Below, one piece after another: positions 13,401 to 25,400 of a stretch of 64,000 nt of DNA. The notes under the pieces are model-generated. The model had not been told where the DNA came from. It did not search any database and worked only from the letters and a program-made list of their open reading frames with translations. The stretch is from Eutreptiella sp. 'Long Island Sound 2002' (Eukaryota > Euglenozoa > Euglenophyceae > Eutreptiales > Eutreptiaceae), in NCBI GenBank assembly GCA_964036045.1, contig OZ038382.1:2502612-2566611 (forward strand), given 5' to 3'. The translations under genes and the position numbers were made by a program. The first letter of the stretch is position 1, and each line of letters opens with the position of its first letter.

Positions 13401-16400
13401 CAGTGCGCGGCGCGCGGGGCCCACGCGGCAGTGGCCGCCGAAGAGAAGGGGCCGAGAAGGGCCTCGACAGGGGCCCCCCGTCGGGTCTGGGGGTACAGTG
13501 CGGCGTCCAGGGCCGCGAAGAGGGCGGAGGTCACGTTCGGGTGGTGCAGGTGCGGCTCGGCCACAGCGACGAGGGCCTCGGCGAGGCGTAGATCGCCCCC
13601 GAAGTGGGACGGGGCATTGAGGCGACGGGCCATGAAGGCGGTGTCACGGAGGAGCCACTCCACCGCGTGGGGCGTGTCGGGGCCGGTGATGTTATGCGCA
13701 ATGACCGCCTGTGAATGAGGGGGCGTTGGGCGGCAGGCATCCGCACGAACCGCCACCAAAATCAGGGGTTTGGGGCAGACATGCCCCCACGCCCGGCAGC
13801 GGTAATGGGTCTAGTTTGGGGGGCGTTTCTGCGCAGCGCCCAATAGTAAGCGAGCGTTCCCGCGACCGCCCTGAAACTCCACCACCACCGGGGGAGCTAC
13901 CTCCACGGGGGCGAAAACAGCAGATTTAGACAGCAATCCGGCATTTTTGGTGGGGAATATTGTTTTTTTTAACGCATTATCTGAGTTGGACTGAGTCAGA
14001 ATCCGAGTCGTCCCCAGGATGACACAGTACCCCCCCCCCCCCCTTGTATAAGCTACGCCAATGTACACAACTATTACAGTCCCTACACCTACTGTAGCTT
14101 GGACAAGAGCGTGGCTTGCGCGTAACACATACAACTGCCGACACACACGTGCACAGGCCACATGTGCTGAAATTGGCAATTCAGGACCTAGGGGATGCAT
14201 CAGCCTTAAAACAAAACTTCCTGGTGCACCAGCAGGGGGCCACATGTGCTGAAATTGGCAAATGTGACGACTCACCCATGTCTTATGTGGCCACACTACA
14301 TTTTGTACGTAATCAAATTACGTACAAATTATTACGGTCCCTACGCCTACTGTAGCTTGGACAAGGGCGTAGCTTATACAGGGGGGGGGGGGGGTAGTCA
14401 CTGCGGTCACCTCGGCCATCGGGGAAAATGGGTCCAAAATAGCCTACTTTTCGCACAGCGCGGGCACAGCGTGCGCACAGCGCACGGGGCGCCTCCTGGG
14501 AATTAGCCCCCCTGCCATGTGCCGCCCCGTAACATCCGCTGCTGTCGCACCCAAACCTCAGCAGGAAACAGCTGCGTCCCGTGTCTGACTCAGTAAGACC
14601 CAACTCCTTCTGATCATGACGGACCGAGTGGGCGCTGGTGGCAGCTCTGGTTCGGAGGCCGGCACAATGCGGGGCAAGGGGCGGTGCATGAGGGGCTGGC
14701 CCTCAGTGGTCGAGGGATTTGGATGAGGGGGCAGGCACGTCCATGGCACCGAAGCAGTAAGCGGGGGCTCCGTCGCACCCTCGCCCCCGGGGGTGCCAGC
14801 TCGTTCCGTCCCAGCCGTCAACCGTTTCTGCACCCCTCCCCGCCCCCCCTGACGGCCCGCCAACCATTTTGCAACCACCAGACCTTGCGCCTCAAACGCT
14901 TTTCCAGCTCCCAGTAATGGTCTTGGCAACCTCCGGCGTGCTGCTCGTGCTCAAGTGGGGACACTTGAAAAGAAAACAATTTCTCGGGCGATGGATGATC
15001 GATCAAGTTGTGGCCAATTTCCAACAGCTGTGGCCAACGACCCAATGAACTGGGCTCGCAGGTGAATGCATCGCCTCTTGTGGTGGATGACCCCTTCAAT
15101 GAAAGTAGGATCTGATCCGAAAAGAAACACGAGGCAGAACGCGATCAAACAATGAGATGGCCTTGATGGCCTTGGGATGAATGTGGTGGCGGATTGGTCC
15201 GTGAAATATGTCACAACCCGTTGACTTTGCGGGAACTGCAATGCCCTTCCGCAGGGCACATCAGTGAAAGAGGGACAGAGGGCATTGAATACCCGGCAGG
15301 TCTGAACGGGCGCGGGGGAGGGGGGTGCTTCCCCCGACCGAAGGGGGCGTGGAATGGGCGGCCATACGACCAGCGAATGATGAAAAACATGCGACGGAAA
15401 CGACGGGAAGTTCGCCTACACCCGTCCATTGCCCCTCATCAATTTCCGTCACCCGCAATCAATCCCCCCAAAATTCGGGGGACGGGGGGGGGGGCACCCA
15501 AAAGGGCACCGGCTGCAATAGGGGCAGGGCTACTGGGGCCGCCTGTGCGACGCTGTGCGAGGGCCCTTGGGGGGCGAGCCCGCACACCAACACACGTCAC
15601 GAGCAGAAGGCACACGGGTGTGCGTTCCAACGGGTTTTGTCACAAATGCGGTCCGCGATTACAATGCCCACGTCCGAATGCCTCTGTTCACGTTGTCCGT
15701 GTTGACGTGTACACGTGTACACGTCCGCGTTGACCGTCGCGCGCGCACACCCAAAAACGGTGTGCCATGCGAAACGGAACGCCGACGGCCGCGCCTTCAG
15801 CGCACGAAACCCTCGGACGGAATGCCCTCAAAACAACGCGACACACAATGTCCCGCGGTTCGCTTTGGCCGAGCGTGGGCATTGGAGGGCGGTCCGCAGG
15901 CGGTTCAGACAGGGCCAGGGGGGTCCTTAACGGAAAAAAAAAAAAGTGTTCCGGTACCAGTTTTCCCAAAAAAGCCCGCGGGCACTCCATGTGCTCAACC
16001 ATGGTTGGTGGCGGTTGGCGGCGGTTGGCGGTTGGCGGTTGGCGGCGGTTGGCGGTTGGCAGTTGGCAACTGGCGGTTGGTGGCGGTTGGTGGTGGTTGG
16101 AGGCGGTTGGTGGCTGGCGGTTGGTGGTTGGAGGCGGTTGGCAGTGGTTGGCAGTTGGCGGTTGGTCGCCGCTGGCGGTTGGCGGCGGTTGGTGGCTGGC
16201 GGTTGGTGGCGGTTGGTGGTTGGCGGTTGGTGGCGGTTGGCAGTTGATGGGAGTTGGCGGTTGGCGGTTGGTGGTCCCTTGGGGCGGTCCTTAGCAGAAA
16301 AAAAAAAAAATCTCGTCCCTTAAGGACCCCCCTGGACAGGGCACAGGACCTCAAGCAGCGCCTCGTCCGAGGGCCCCGCACCGCAGCTGCGACAGCGCAT

Positions 16401-19400
16401 GGCCCCCAGCAGCCCTCGGTCCGGAAGGCACGGGGGATCGCAGGCGGGGGCGTGCACTGTCAGTGGCCGCCCGCCCGAGAACGGCCCCGCCCGCAGCCCA
16501 AACGCGTCCCGGACAAAGAGGGCGAAGGTGTACTGTTGTTGGGTGACGTTGTGGGGCGTCGGGGGCCACGGGGCCACGACGGAGACGTGGGGCGTCGTGC
16601 GGAAGCCGGCGTCGTCTCCGGGCAGACGAATGACGGGCCCGTCTGGGGCTTGAAGGACGAAGAGGTACTCCTGCGGATCACAGTGAGGCCGTGCACAGAG
16701 GCCGAGGGCGGCGCCCCTGCCAGGCCATGGGGGACCCTCAAAAGGGGTGTGCCATGCTCCAGTGTGAAGGGGGGGGGGGGGGGCAGGGCTTCTTTTGAGC
16801 AGGTGGGGGGGGAGGGGGGGAGGGGGTTTTGGACCCAAAACTTGGTGTACCAAAAATGGCCTGACCAGATTTTCCCTATTGTAAATTTCGTTTTTTCCCG
16901 CGATGGTCACTTTGGTCTGGGGAGGGGGGGAGGGGGTTTTGGGGGGAGGGGTCCCCCCCCCCCCCTTTGGTTTTTAATTATTCTAAAGAAGCCCTGGGGG
17001 GGGGGGGGGGGCTTGCCATGCCCCATGCCCAGTGAACGTGGCCAATACGAGCCACCGACCCATTCTGTCCCCAATCCCCGGCCCTCCTGCGCTGAATGCT
17101 CCGTCTGTGCCCCCCCGTTGCACTCCACTACGGCCCCCGTGCACCCCGTCGCATCCCTCCCCCACTCCGCCACACGCTTGCTACACTGCGTCCCATCCCG
17201 GACACACTCCGCCACATTTCCGGGGAAACCGGAGAAACAGTGGTCAGGTAGCGCCTGCAGAACGACGTGTGTATCAAGAGTCGAGACGTAGTGTCGTGCA
17301 GGGGCCTGGGTAGGAGAGCGGGGGGGGGGGGGGTGGACAGCAAAAACAGTCAAACGACCCCGGCAACAACCAGCACATCCTCAATACGCCAACTATTGGG
17401 CGCCGCTGACACGCAAACGGCACACCATGCCACATTCAGCACAGCCCCAACACACCAACTACTGGGCTCCGCGAACGCGGAAACGACACCAGCAAGAGCA
17501 CCGGCCGCAGCGGCCGACAGAAAGCAGCGACCCGACGCAACATGCGAAGGGAAGAACGGGTGACCGTCCAGGGCCCCGTAAAGGAGCAACAACCAGACGG
17601 AATGTCACACAGGGGGGTCTTCCGTCCGTAGGGACGGCCCTGGCATGGGTCGTGGAGGGCCTCTCTGGGGGGGCAGCAGCAGCAGCAGCAGCAGCCCGTG
17701 CGAGCCTCAGGAGGTGGGGGAAAGATGTAGGCACGCCAGAGGTGAGAGAGTAGGTCAGGTCAGGTCAGGTATTGCCAGCTACCACCGTCCGTCAGCCCGC
17801 TATTCAGCGTCCGACGGCAAGACGTCTGGCCGAAACACACGCACTCAGAGGCCCAGAGAGGGCACCAGCCGGTAGAGAAGCTACCTGACCCAGACGGGGC
17901 TTGAGCTGGGGAACTTTGGTATGGCAGTGGTACCTCTGCCTCATTCGGATAGCACCGTCCCCGGGAGGAACGCCCCGTATTGGCTGATCCCGGTGGTGGG
18001 GGCCCGCTCCGGCCCATCCGACTCGGAGGTGAGAGAGTAGGGCGAGTGGCGCAGCGGAAAGGGACCATGGACCAGGTCATGGCTTAGTGACGAACCTCCG
18101 CCCCGCCCCATGGCCGTGGGTGGGTCTCGGCCTGCGCTGAAGGCGAGGGTCCCACGGCCTGTGCGTCCTTGCGCTCGCCAGTGCGACTGGGCCTCTGCCT
18201 CGGGTCGTCTGGTCTCACAGCCTAAAACGGGCCTAAAACGGGCCATCCATTTTCCGGCGCCTTTGGCAAACGTCACGTTTTACCGGAGGAAAGTGCGTCC
18301 GAAGTGGATGAGTGGGTGGGTGGGCGCCCACATTCCAGAGCTCATCTCCGCCATCAACTTTGGAGCGCATCGTCACTCAGCAATTGAGGGGTCGAAATTG
18401 GGGTTCGGGCCCTCGACATCGAGTCACAATTCTTTTGGTTTGTACTTGCGGTGCCGTCGCAGACATGTCCTGCTCGGGGCCGCTCGTGGACTTCCGGTCC
18501 CGGGGCCGTCCTCGTGGCTGGATCTGCTGCCAGGACTGCCTCCCGGCGCCCCCGATCCGGACCCACCACAAGCCCCTGCAAAAACGTGCCCGACGCCCTC
18601 TCAACACCCCCCCCCTGTGTGACATTCCGTCTGGTTGTTGTTCCTTTACGGGGCCCTGGACAGTCACCCGTTCTTCCCTTCGCATGTTGCGTCGGGTCGC
18701 TGCTTTCTGTCGGCCGCTGCGGCCGGTGCTCTTGCTGGGGTCGTTTCCGCGTTCGCGGAGCCCAGTAGTTGGTGTCTTGGGGCTGTGCTGAATGTGCCCC
18801 CCCCCCCCGGAGGGCTGGGGGTCGGATGAAGCCTTGGCTGAGGCCGGGGTCTATATGGGGGGCGGCAGTACACGAGATGCGGCCCTGAGTAAGGGAGGGC
18901 AACGCAGCGCCAGCGCCCGTGACCGAGGCCCTGTCCGCGGCAATTGACACAACACACCAGAGGCCCGCCGGACGGAAGGAACGGGGCCCAGGCAGAGGGC
19001 GAGACGCTGAGAGTAATGGGGGAGCGGCCGGCGGTGATCGGGCCCGCGGGGTGTGTGATGGCGATGGGGTCGTGCACAGGGCCCGCGGGAGGGAAGTTGA
19101 CGTGAACTGTGACGGAATCCTGAGAGGCATGAGGAGGGGGTGCGGGTGGGGGGGGGGGGGGGTTGTGCCGCCGGGGACAACGGATGGCCGGTGTGCACAT
19201 CCAACACTTGTTGTGTGGGGGTACTTCCGAGTGTACGCATGTATTTGAGTTTTCAGGGGGGAAAGGTCTGCATAGCTCAACCCAACAGCTTGGGGACACT
19301 AGTTGTACTGCCCTGCGCCCCCCTTGCCCAAGCGCCGCCAAAGGCACAGAAAACGACGGTCTCGCAAGGCAGTGTTGCTTGGACAAGGCCGGTGAGGAAT

Positions 19401-22400
19401 AGAACTCTCTGAACAGCCGTGGCCCGTGTGCAGAGGCTCCGCATAGTCAACACGTCAACCTCCAAAACGGGTCACCGCTCGGGTCTCCCATGGCAACCCA
19501 CAAACAGTGCCATGCGGGTCACAGGGTAATCAGCGATGGTGAACATCACTCAACTTGGCGTGTGCACCACGACGCTGAACGGGCTACTGAAAGATTGAGT
19601 GTCCAGTGTGCAACTGTTTGCAGGCGAGGCCCAACTTTCGGTGGCTATTTCTCAACTGTTCGCGGGTGCGGTCTCGCTTTCGGTGGATGTTGCTAAAATG
19701 TCGGCAGGTGCACCGCAACCCCAAAACGTTGCCTTAATTATTGGGTGCCCCCGCTCCACCGGCCCCTTCCCCCGTCCCGCGTCCCCCTGCAACCCGTGGG
19801 ACGCCCATGCTGTTGCCTGGTGAACCAAACCCGAAGGCCCAGGTGGAGGGGACAACAAAAGATCAAAAGAAAATCATCAGTGACAATGTCATAGGCGCCC
19901 TTCACCGTGGCAGACAGCGTGGTCCGCACCCCTGTGGCATCCCAAACAACGGGGACTCGCCCAAGCCCAAACTGATGGCTGGGCCAAAACCACTTGGGCA
20001 TTGGGCGTGCAGAAACGCCACACGGGCGGATGGAATGTGGCAAGCGTCTTCGGGCGGCGGGACGGGCAGGAGCGACACCTCTACTCAGCCCAAATCACGC
20101 ACAAAAAGTGAAAGTGCGATGGACAAGTGCCAGGTCAGCCACGCCCTTGCCACCGCACGGGGAACATAGACCGTGTTGTGCGAGAGTCACGAATGCTCAG
20201 CAGCAGAGCTTTGGGCATGGGGGCACGGGAGGTCGCATTCCGCCATGGGCTCCCGAAAAATTCATTTGGGGGGTGGGGGGCTCTTGGAGCCCCTTTTCCA
20301 CACACCCCCCCTGGAGGGGGCTCCAAGGGCTGGCTCTCTTTTTTCCACGTCTTTCGTGCATATTTCAAATCTCCACAACCCCCAAGTAAAAGGCCCCAAT
20401 GCAACAAGAGCAAGACACCAAAGGCAAGCGTTTTCACTGAAGAGTCTCACAGAATCACAACGTTCCGGCAAAACGTTCCGGCATTTCCGGCGACCGGAAC
20501 AGGGGGTTGTGCCTTGTGAACATGCACTGCCTCCCCCCGCCCTTGAAGTTGTTGGAGGCAAGATTTCAGGCATTTGTATTGAGGAAATACGCTTGTGGCC
20601 CTTGGAGCCCCTTTCCGCAACCCCCCGCCCCAATTTGCGGGGGCTCCAGGGGCCCCCCTTTCCTCCCCAAGTAAAATTTCCACCAGCCATGGGCCCATCC
20701 CCTGAGTCGAGGAGCTTAGGGAAAACGGAAAAGGGAAAAGAAGGTGCAGTGCTTCTGTCCGACGCACTTTGTTGAATGCACTGCCTGGCAAGTCCCCCAT
20801 CCGGGGCCCGCCGCTAAGCGGGGCCCCCTAAACGACACACTACCCAACATCGCCCCCAAGCCACCGCTTAGTCATCCTCGGGGGAGGGACATTTGGGACC
20901 AACTGCAGCCGAAACCTGCCCTGGGCACCAGGTGGGGGGGGGGGGGGGATTGACTACAGAGGCCGACAATTGAGGTCGATGTCCGGTATTTGAAACTGGT
21001 CGGGTCTCTGACCTCCTGTTCGAGGTCATCATCGTCATGAACAGGAAACGGTGGTGACGGGCGGTGATGTACGAGAACGTGTGACGCATTACCACATCAC
21101 TGCCTCAGGGCAGCATAGACCAGCAGTGGCACGCACAAGCGTCGCCGACCTGGTGCTATGTGCTACCCACAAATGCCGGTGGCTGTGCGCGCGACCACGC
21201 GGCTCTGACCCGCCCCCTCCCCCCGGCCACTTCTTGGCGTTGGCACGGCACTAAGCGACGGCTGGTCGAGTCGGGGGGCCGTCCGTTGCCCTCGCCAAAG
21301 GTACGAGGAGAAGAGAGGACGGTTCCCCTTGTTCGTCAGGTGGTATGTGGTATGGGGGCGGCGCGGGGGGTAGTCGCGTCCAGGAATCGAGCCCCCCTCC
21401 CCCCGTGATCCACGACATGACACTCATCGTTCCCTCGCCCCGACCCTTACCGTTTCGCTCCTTGTATCCCCCTGTGTGACATTCCGTCTGGTTGTTGCTC
21501 CTTTACGGGGCCCTGGACAGTCACCCGTTCTTCCCTTCGCATGTTGCGTCGGGTCGCTGCTTTCTGTCGGCCGCTGCGGCCGGTGCTCTTGCTGGTGTTG
21601 TTTCCGCGTTCGCGGAGCCCAGTAGTTGGTGTGTTGGGGCTGTGCTGAATGTGGCATGGTGTGCCGTTTGCGTGTCAACGGCGCCCAATAGTTGGCGTAT
21701 TGAGGATGTGCTGGTTGTTGCCGGGGTCGTTTGACTGTTTTTGCTGTCCACACACCTCTGTCCACAGGCCGTCCGTAGCCTGCCTCGCTGTGTTTCTGTG
21801 CGGCCCAGGTGCCCTGTTCCTCCACGCGCTGTCTGGGCCCCCCCAACCACCCGCCTCCACTCTTCTGCCCCAGAAATCCGTGGGGTAGTGCCCGGCCCCC
21901 AGCGCATCGCTGGGCCCCACGGACCAAAACGCGGCACGACGCCCCCAAACGCCGAGCACGAACTCGCGGGTATCGAGAGGACCCCGAGACCCAGGGGCCT
22001 GCCCGGGGGCCCCCAGAGCGGACGCAAGGGCGTTTTTGCGGCGGATTTCTCGCTGACACTCGGGGGGGCAGTGGGCCGCGCGCTGCGCTGACAGCGCTGC
22101 GGGGGGACGGGCGCCACCCCATCTCCTTCCGGAAGAGGGGGCCTCTGAGAGACGAGGCAGGGGGAGAGGGGGTTGGATGGGATGTGTGGACGGGTACCGC
22201 GAGGCTTATGGGACTGCGCCGCGGACGCCCTCTTTGCGCGCGCGTCGCACTGCGCGATCACCGGACGGGCTGTGCCATCCTCTTGTCATCGGGACCGGGG
22301 GTGGTCCGGTAGTCAGCCCCGTGTTCCGGCACAAAGAGAGAACACAGTGGTCTGTCATTCGGCGGTCAGTCGGGGGCTGACGGCCGTTCTGAGGCGACCG

Positions 22401-25400
22401 ACGGCGGTTTCGGGCCAACCGACGGCGCTGAACGTGTTTGTCCACAACCGATGCGCCGATTCGTGAAACGCGACGGACACGCCCCGTGTGCGTTCCGCTT
22501 TGCGGGCGCGGCATCACACAGCCCCCGGGCGACAGCGCGTCAGGGGGCTACACAACTCCTGAACGGGGGGGGCCTCGGGGCTGTCCTCGAGGGGAAAACG
22601 GGGGGGGCACGTAACGCCAACAGAAACGTTCACGGGGACGCTCTCTGCATCGTGGTCAAGACATGGGCAAGACACAAGACCACAGAAACAGTGTCGAACA
22701 ACGGTTGGCGGTTGGCGGTTGGCGGTTGGCGGTTGGCGGTTGGCGGTTGGCGGTTGGCGGTTGGCGGTTGGCGGTTGGCGGTTGGTGGGCCTTGGGGGCT
22801 GTCCTTAATAAAAAAAAAAAAGGTTGGGGTTAGGTTGGGACAGCCTTGGGGGGCCCCGTGCTTTGCCCGTGCCCGTCCAGCGCTGCACCGGCATTTACCT
22901 GCAGGATCGGGCCGGTGGGCACGCGCGGAGTGCCCTCGAGGACCACCGTCAGTACGGGGGCCGGGAACGCGTTCAGGACGGCGCTCAGCCCCGGGTACTG
23001 CGTGAGCGACGTGTTCAGCGGTTGTCCTGCAGAACGGGGGACGGGGCGGGGGGGCGTGTGGGGCTGCTGCCGGTCTGGGCGCTCCCTCGGTCAGAAAACA
23101 AGGACAATGAAGACGCGCGGACGGCGGTTTGGGTGGTACCCGACCAGGCCTTTGCTTAGTGATACGGGGGGGGGGGGTCAAATTGGCCCCCCGGGATTTT
23201 GGCTGACCCACCCATCCACCCACCCACCCACCCACCCACCCACCCACCCACATCAGAAAATTTTTCCTCAGGAAAGAAATGAAATTTATCAAAGGGGCCC
23301 GAACTTGGAGGTCGATTTTAGGTACACAAACTTTTTTTTGGCCTCTGACCCCCCCCCCCCCCGGTATAGTATCAACCAGCCACTAAGCAAAGGCCTGTAC
23401 CCGACGCGCGTCGGAAGGCGATGCTGCCAAATGCTTCAGGTGCTTCAGGAAGAGCTCCTTCGCGAGGAACAAACAAAAATGGGGAAATGGAGGAGCGCAA
23501 ATGGGCACACACGCATGCCCTCTGTCAGTGCGTTGCTTAGCACACGTGGGGGGAGGATGGGCCAAAATCGGGTGCTGGCTGGACTGGCCCCCTTCGCGGT
23601 GCCCCGCCATGACCCCCCCCCCCTGTGTGACATTCCGTCTGGTTGTTGCTCCTTTACGGGGCCCTGGACAGTCACCCGTTCTTCCCTTCGCATGTTGCGT
23701 CGGGTCGCTGCTTTCTGTCGGCCGCTGCGGCCGGTGCTCTTGCTGGTGTCGTTTCCGCGTTCGCGGAGCCCAGTAGTTGGTGTCTTGGGGCTGTGCTGAA
23801 TGTGGCATGGTGTGCCGTTTGCGTGTCAGCGGCGCCCAATAGTTGGCGTATTGAGGACGTGCTGGTTGTTGCCGGGGTCGTTTGACTGTTTTTGCTGTCC
23901 ACCCCCCCCCCCCCCACACACAGCCACCAATCATCAGGTGGATATTTGGGGGCTTCTTCTGCTCGGCTCCTTCAGTCGCCCGCATAATCACTTCGTCGCG
24001 GCGGTGATTGTGCCCCATCGACTCCACGCTCGAGCCCACCCACTCCGCTCAAACACCCACATCTTTCACACGCACAGTAAAAGGGCTTGACCGGCCAAAC
24101 CGGCGCGCGTTGGGCAAGCCCCTGGCAGTTTCGGCGGATGCACAGGCGGCCAAAGGGCAGAGGGTGGGGACTGTTAGGGGTAGGCAGGCTGGCCACCGGA
24201 AATGGTCACGAAACAGCATTGCGTTCCAAGAAGCCCTCGGGCATGCCTCTGAATGGAAGCTGAGCAAGGGAGGGCACAGAGGACGTGATGCCTGTGGGGC
24301 CTAAGATTTGACGCAAATAAAAAGCGGATTCGCGGATAGGCAATTGCGCGACTTCACAGTACACTTGAGGCCCCGCACGCCACGCCCCGCCCGCCACGCC
24401 CCACCCGCCCCGCCCCGCCCGACCGCCCCGCCCGCCCGCCCCGCCTGGTCCGCCCCGCCTGCCCCGCCCCGCCCGCCTGTCGGCCGACTTCGGGGGATTC
24501 GAAGGGACATCGGGGGTCGGATTCCACTCGGCGAATTTGGCCCAATGCCCTAAGTGCCTGCAAGCCACACAATGGCGTTCCAACTTAAGTACCCAGTGTC
24601 TCTGCAAAAGTGATGGTTTACTACCTTTTTATCGGGAACAAGGGGTCGAAGGTTGTACATGCGAACTGAACCCTTTGGTCTGCGTGGGGACATCGCCTGC
24701 GTGGCTTTCCAGGCTTAGCACACCACCCCAGTCAATTTTGTTTGTTTGTTTTTGCATCCGGAGGTTCCAAATGCGTTGCGGCCAACAGAAAACGTCTTGT
24801 GTGCATGTCGTTCTGCTTGGCTGTGCAGGCCTCCTCATGCAGTGCTAATGCAGCCCTGCAGCCCACCTCGGGTCGCTTGTGGAGGCGGAATCCAAATCTA
24901 CATGTGAATGGGTGTAGAGCCCCTTCAGTAATTCGTTGAGGGTTCCACTGCCTTCGATCATTCACCACAGCCCTAGTAAATGGGAGTAGACCCCCTGCGA
25001 TGATTCATTGATGGCTGTACTCCCTTCACTGGTTGACCACGGCCCTTGTAAATGGGTGCACAACCCCTTCGGTGATTACTTGAGGGGATCTACTCTTTGC
25101 AATGTTTGCCAAGGAGTCACCCTGCTGCTGTGTTGCTACACTCACGGGCCATTGTGACGCCGTCCTGCCACTGTGTGCTGCGCTTTGATGTCATTGAATA
25201 GCGTGCGTTTGCCTTCCGTTGGTAAACACGATACTCTCCTCCGCTAGGCACTCACGCGACATCTGCGCACGACCTGGTGGCGACCTTTGAGGACCCTGGC
25301 ACCTCTCTCGAGGCAATAGCTCGCTTCAAACACCTTGTGTCCTTGTGGCCTTGTGTCTGTGCTCCGGCACGCAACCCTGTGCCCCCCCCCCCGGGCGTGG

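Noticed and set aside
15916-16334. MITE acting as a complete intron through its GTCCTTAAG and CCGTTAAG ends
   Set aside because: Joining those sites gives a frame that leaves the REJ/GAIN pattern and soon stops. The donor at 16349 fits phase and protein better, so I keep only the weaker idea in findings.
18460-18583. Candidate extra exon of the REJ-like gene with a TTTTTGCAG acceptor
   Set aside because: The exons ending at 18958 and starting at 16670 join in phase 0 and give a continuous REJ pattern without it, and its own donor would break phase.
21492-21734. A conserved 80-codon frame repeated at about 18635, 21492, 23643, 26454, 27542 and, inverted, 53372
   Set aside because: It recurs only because the intronic repeat recurs. 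Several overlapping frames of the repeat are open, and the 53085-53372 copy is extended and altered. There is no sign of protein-level constraint.
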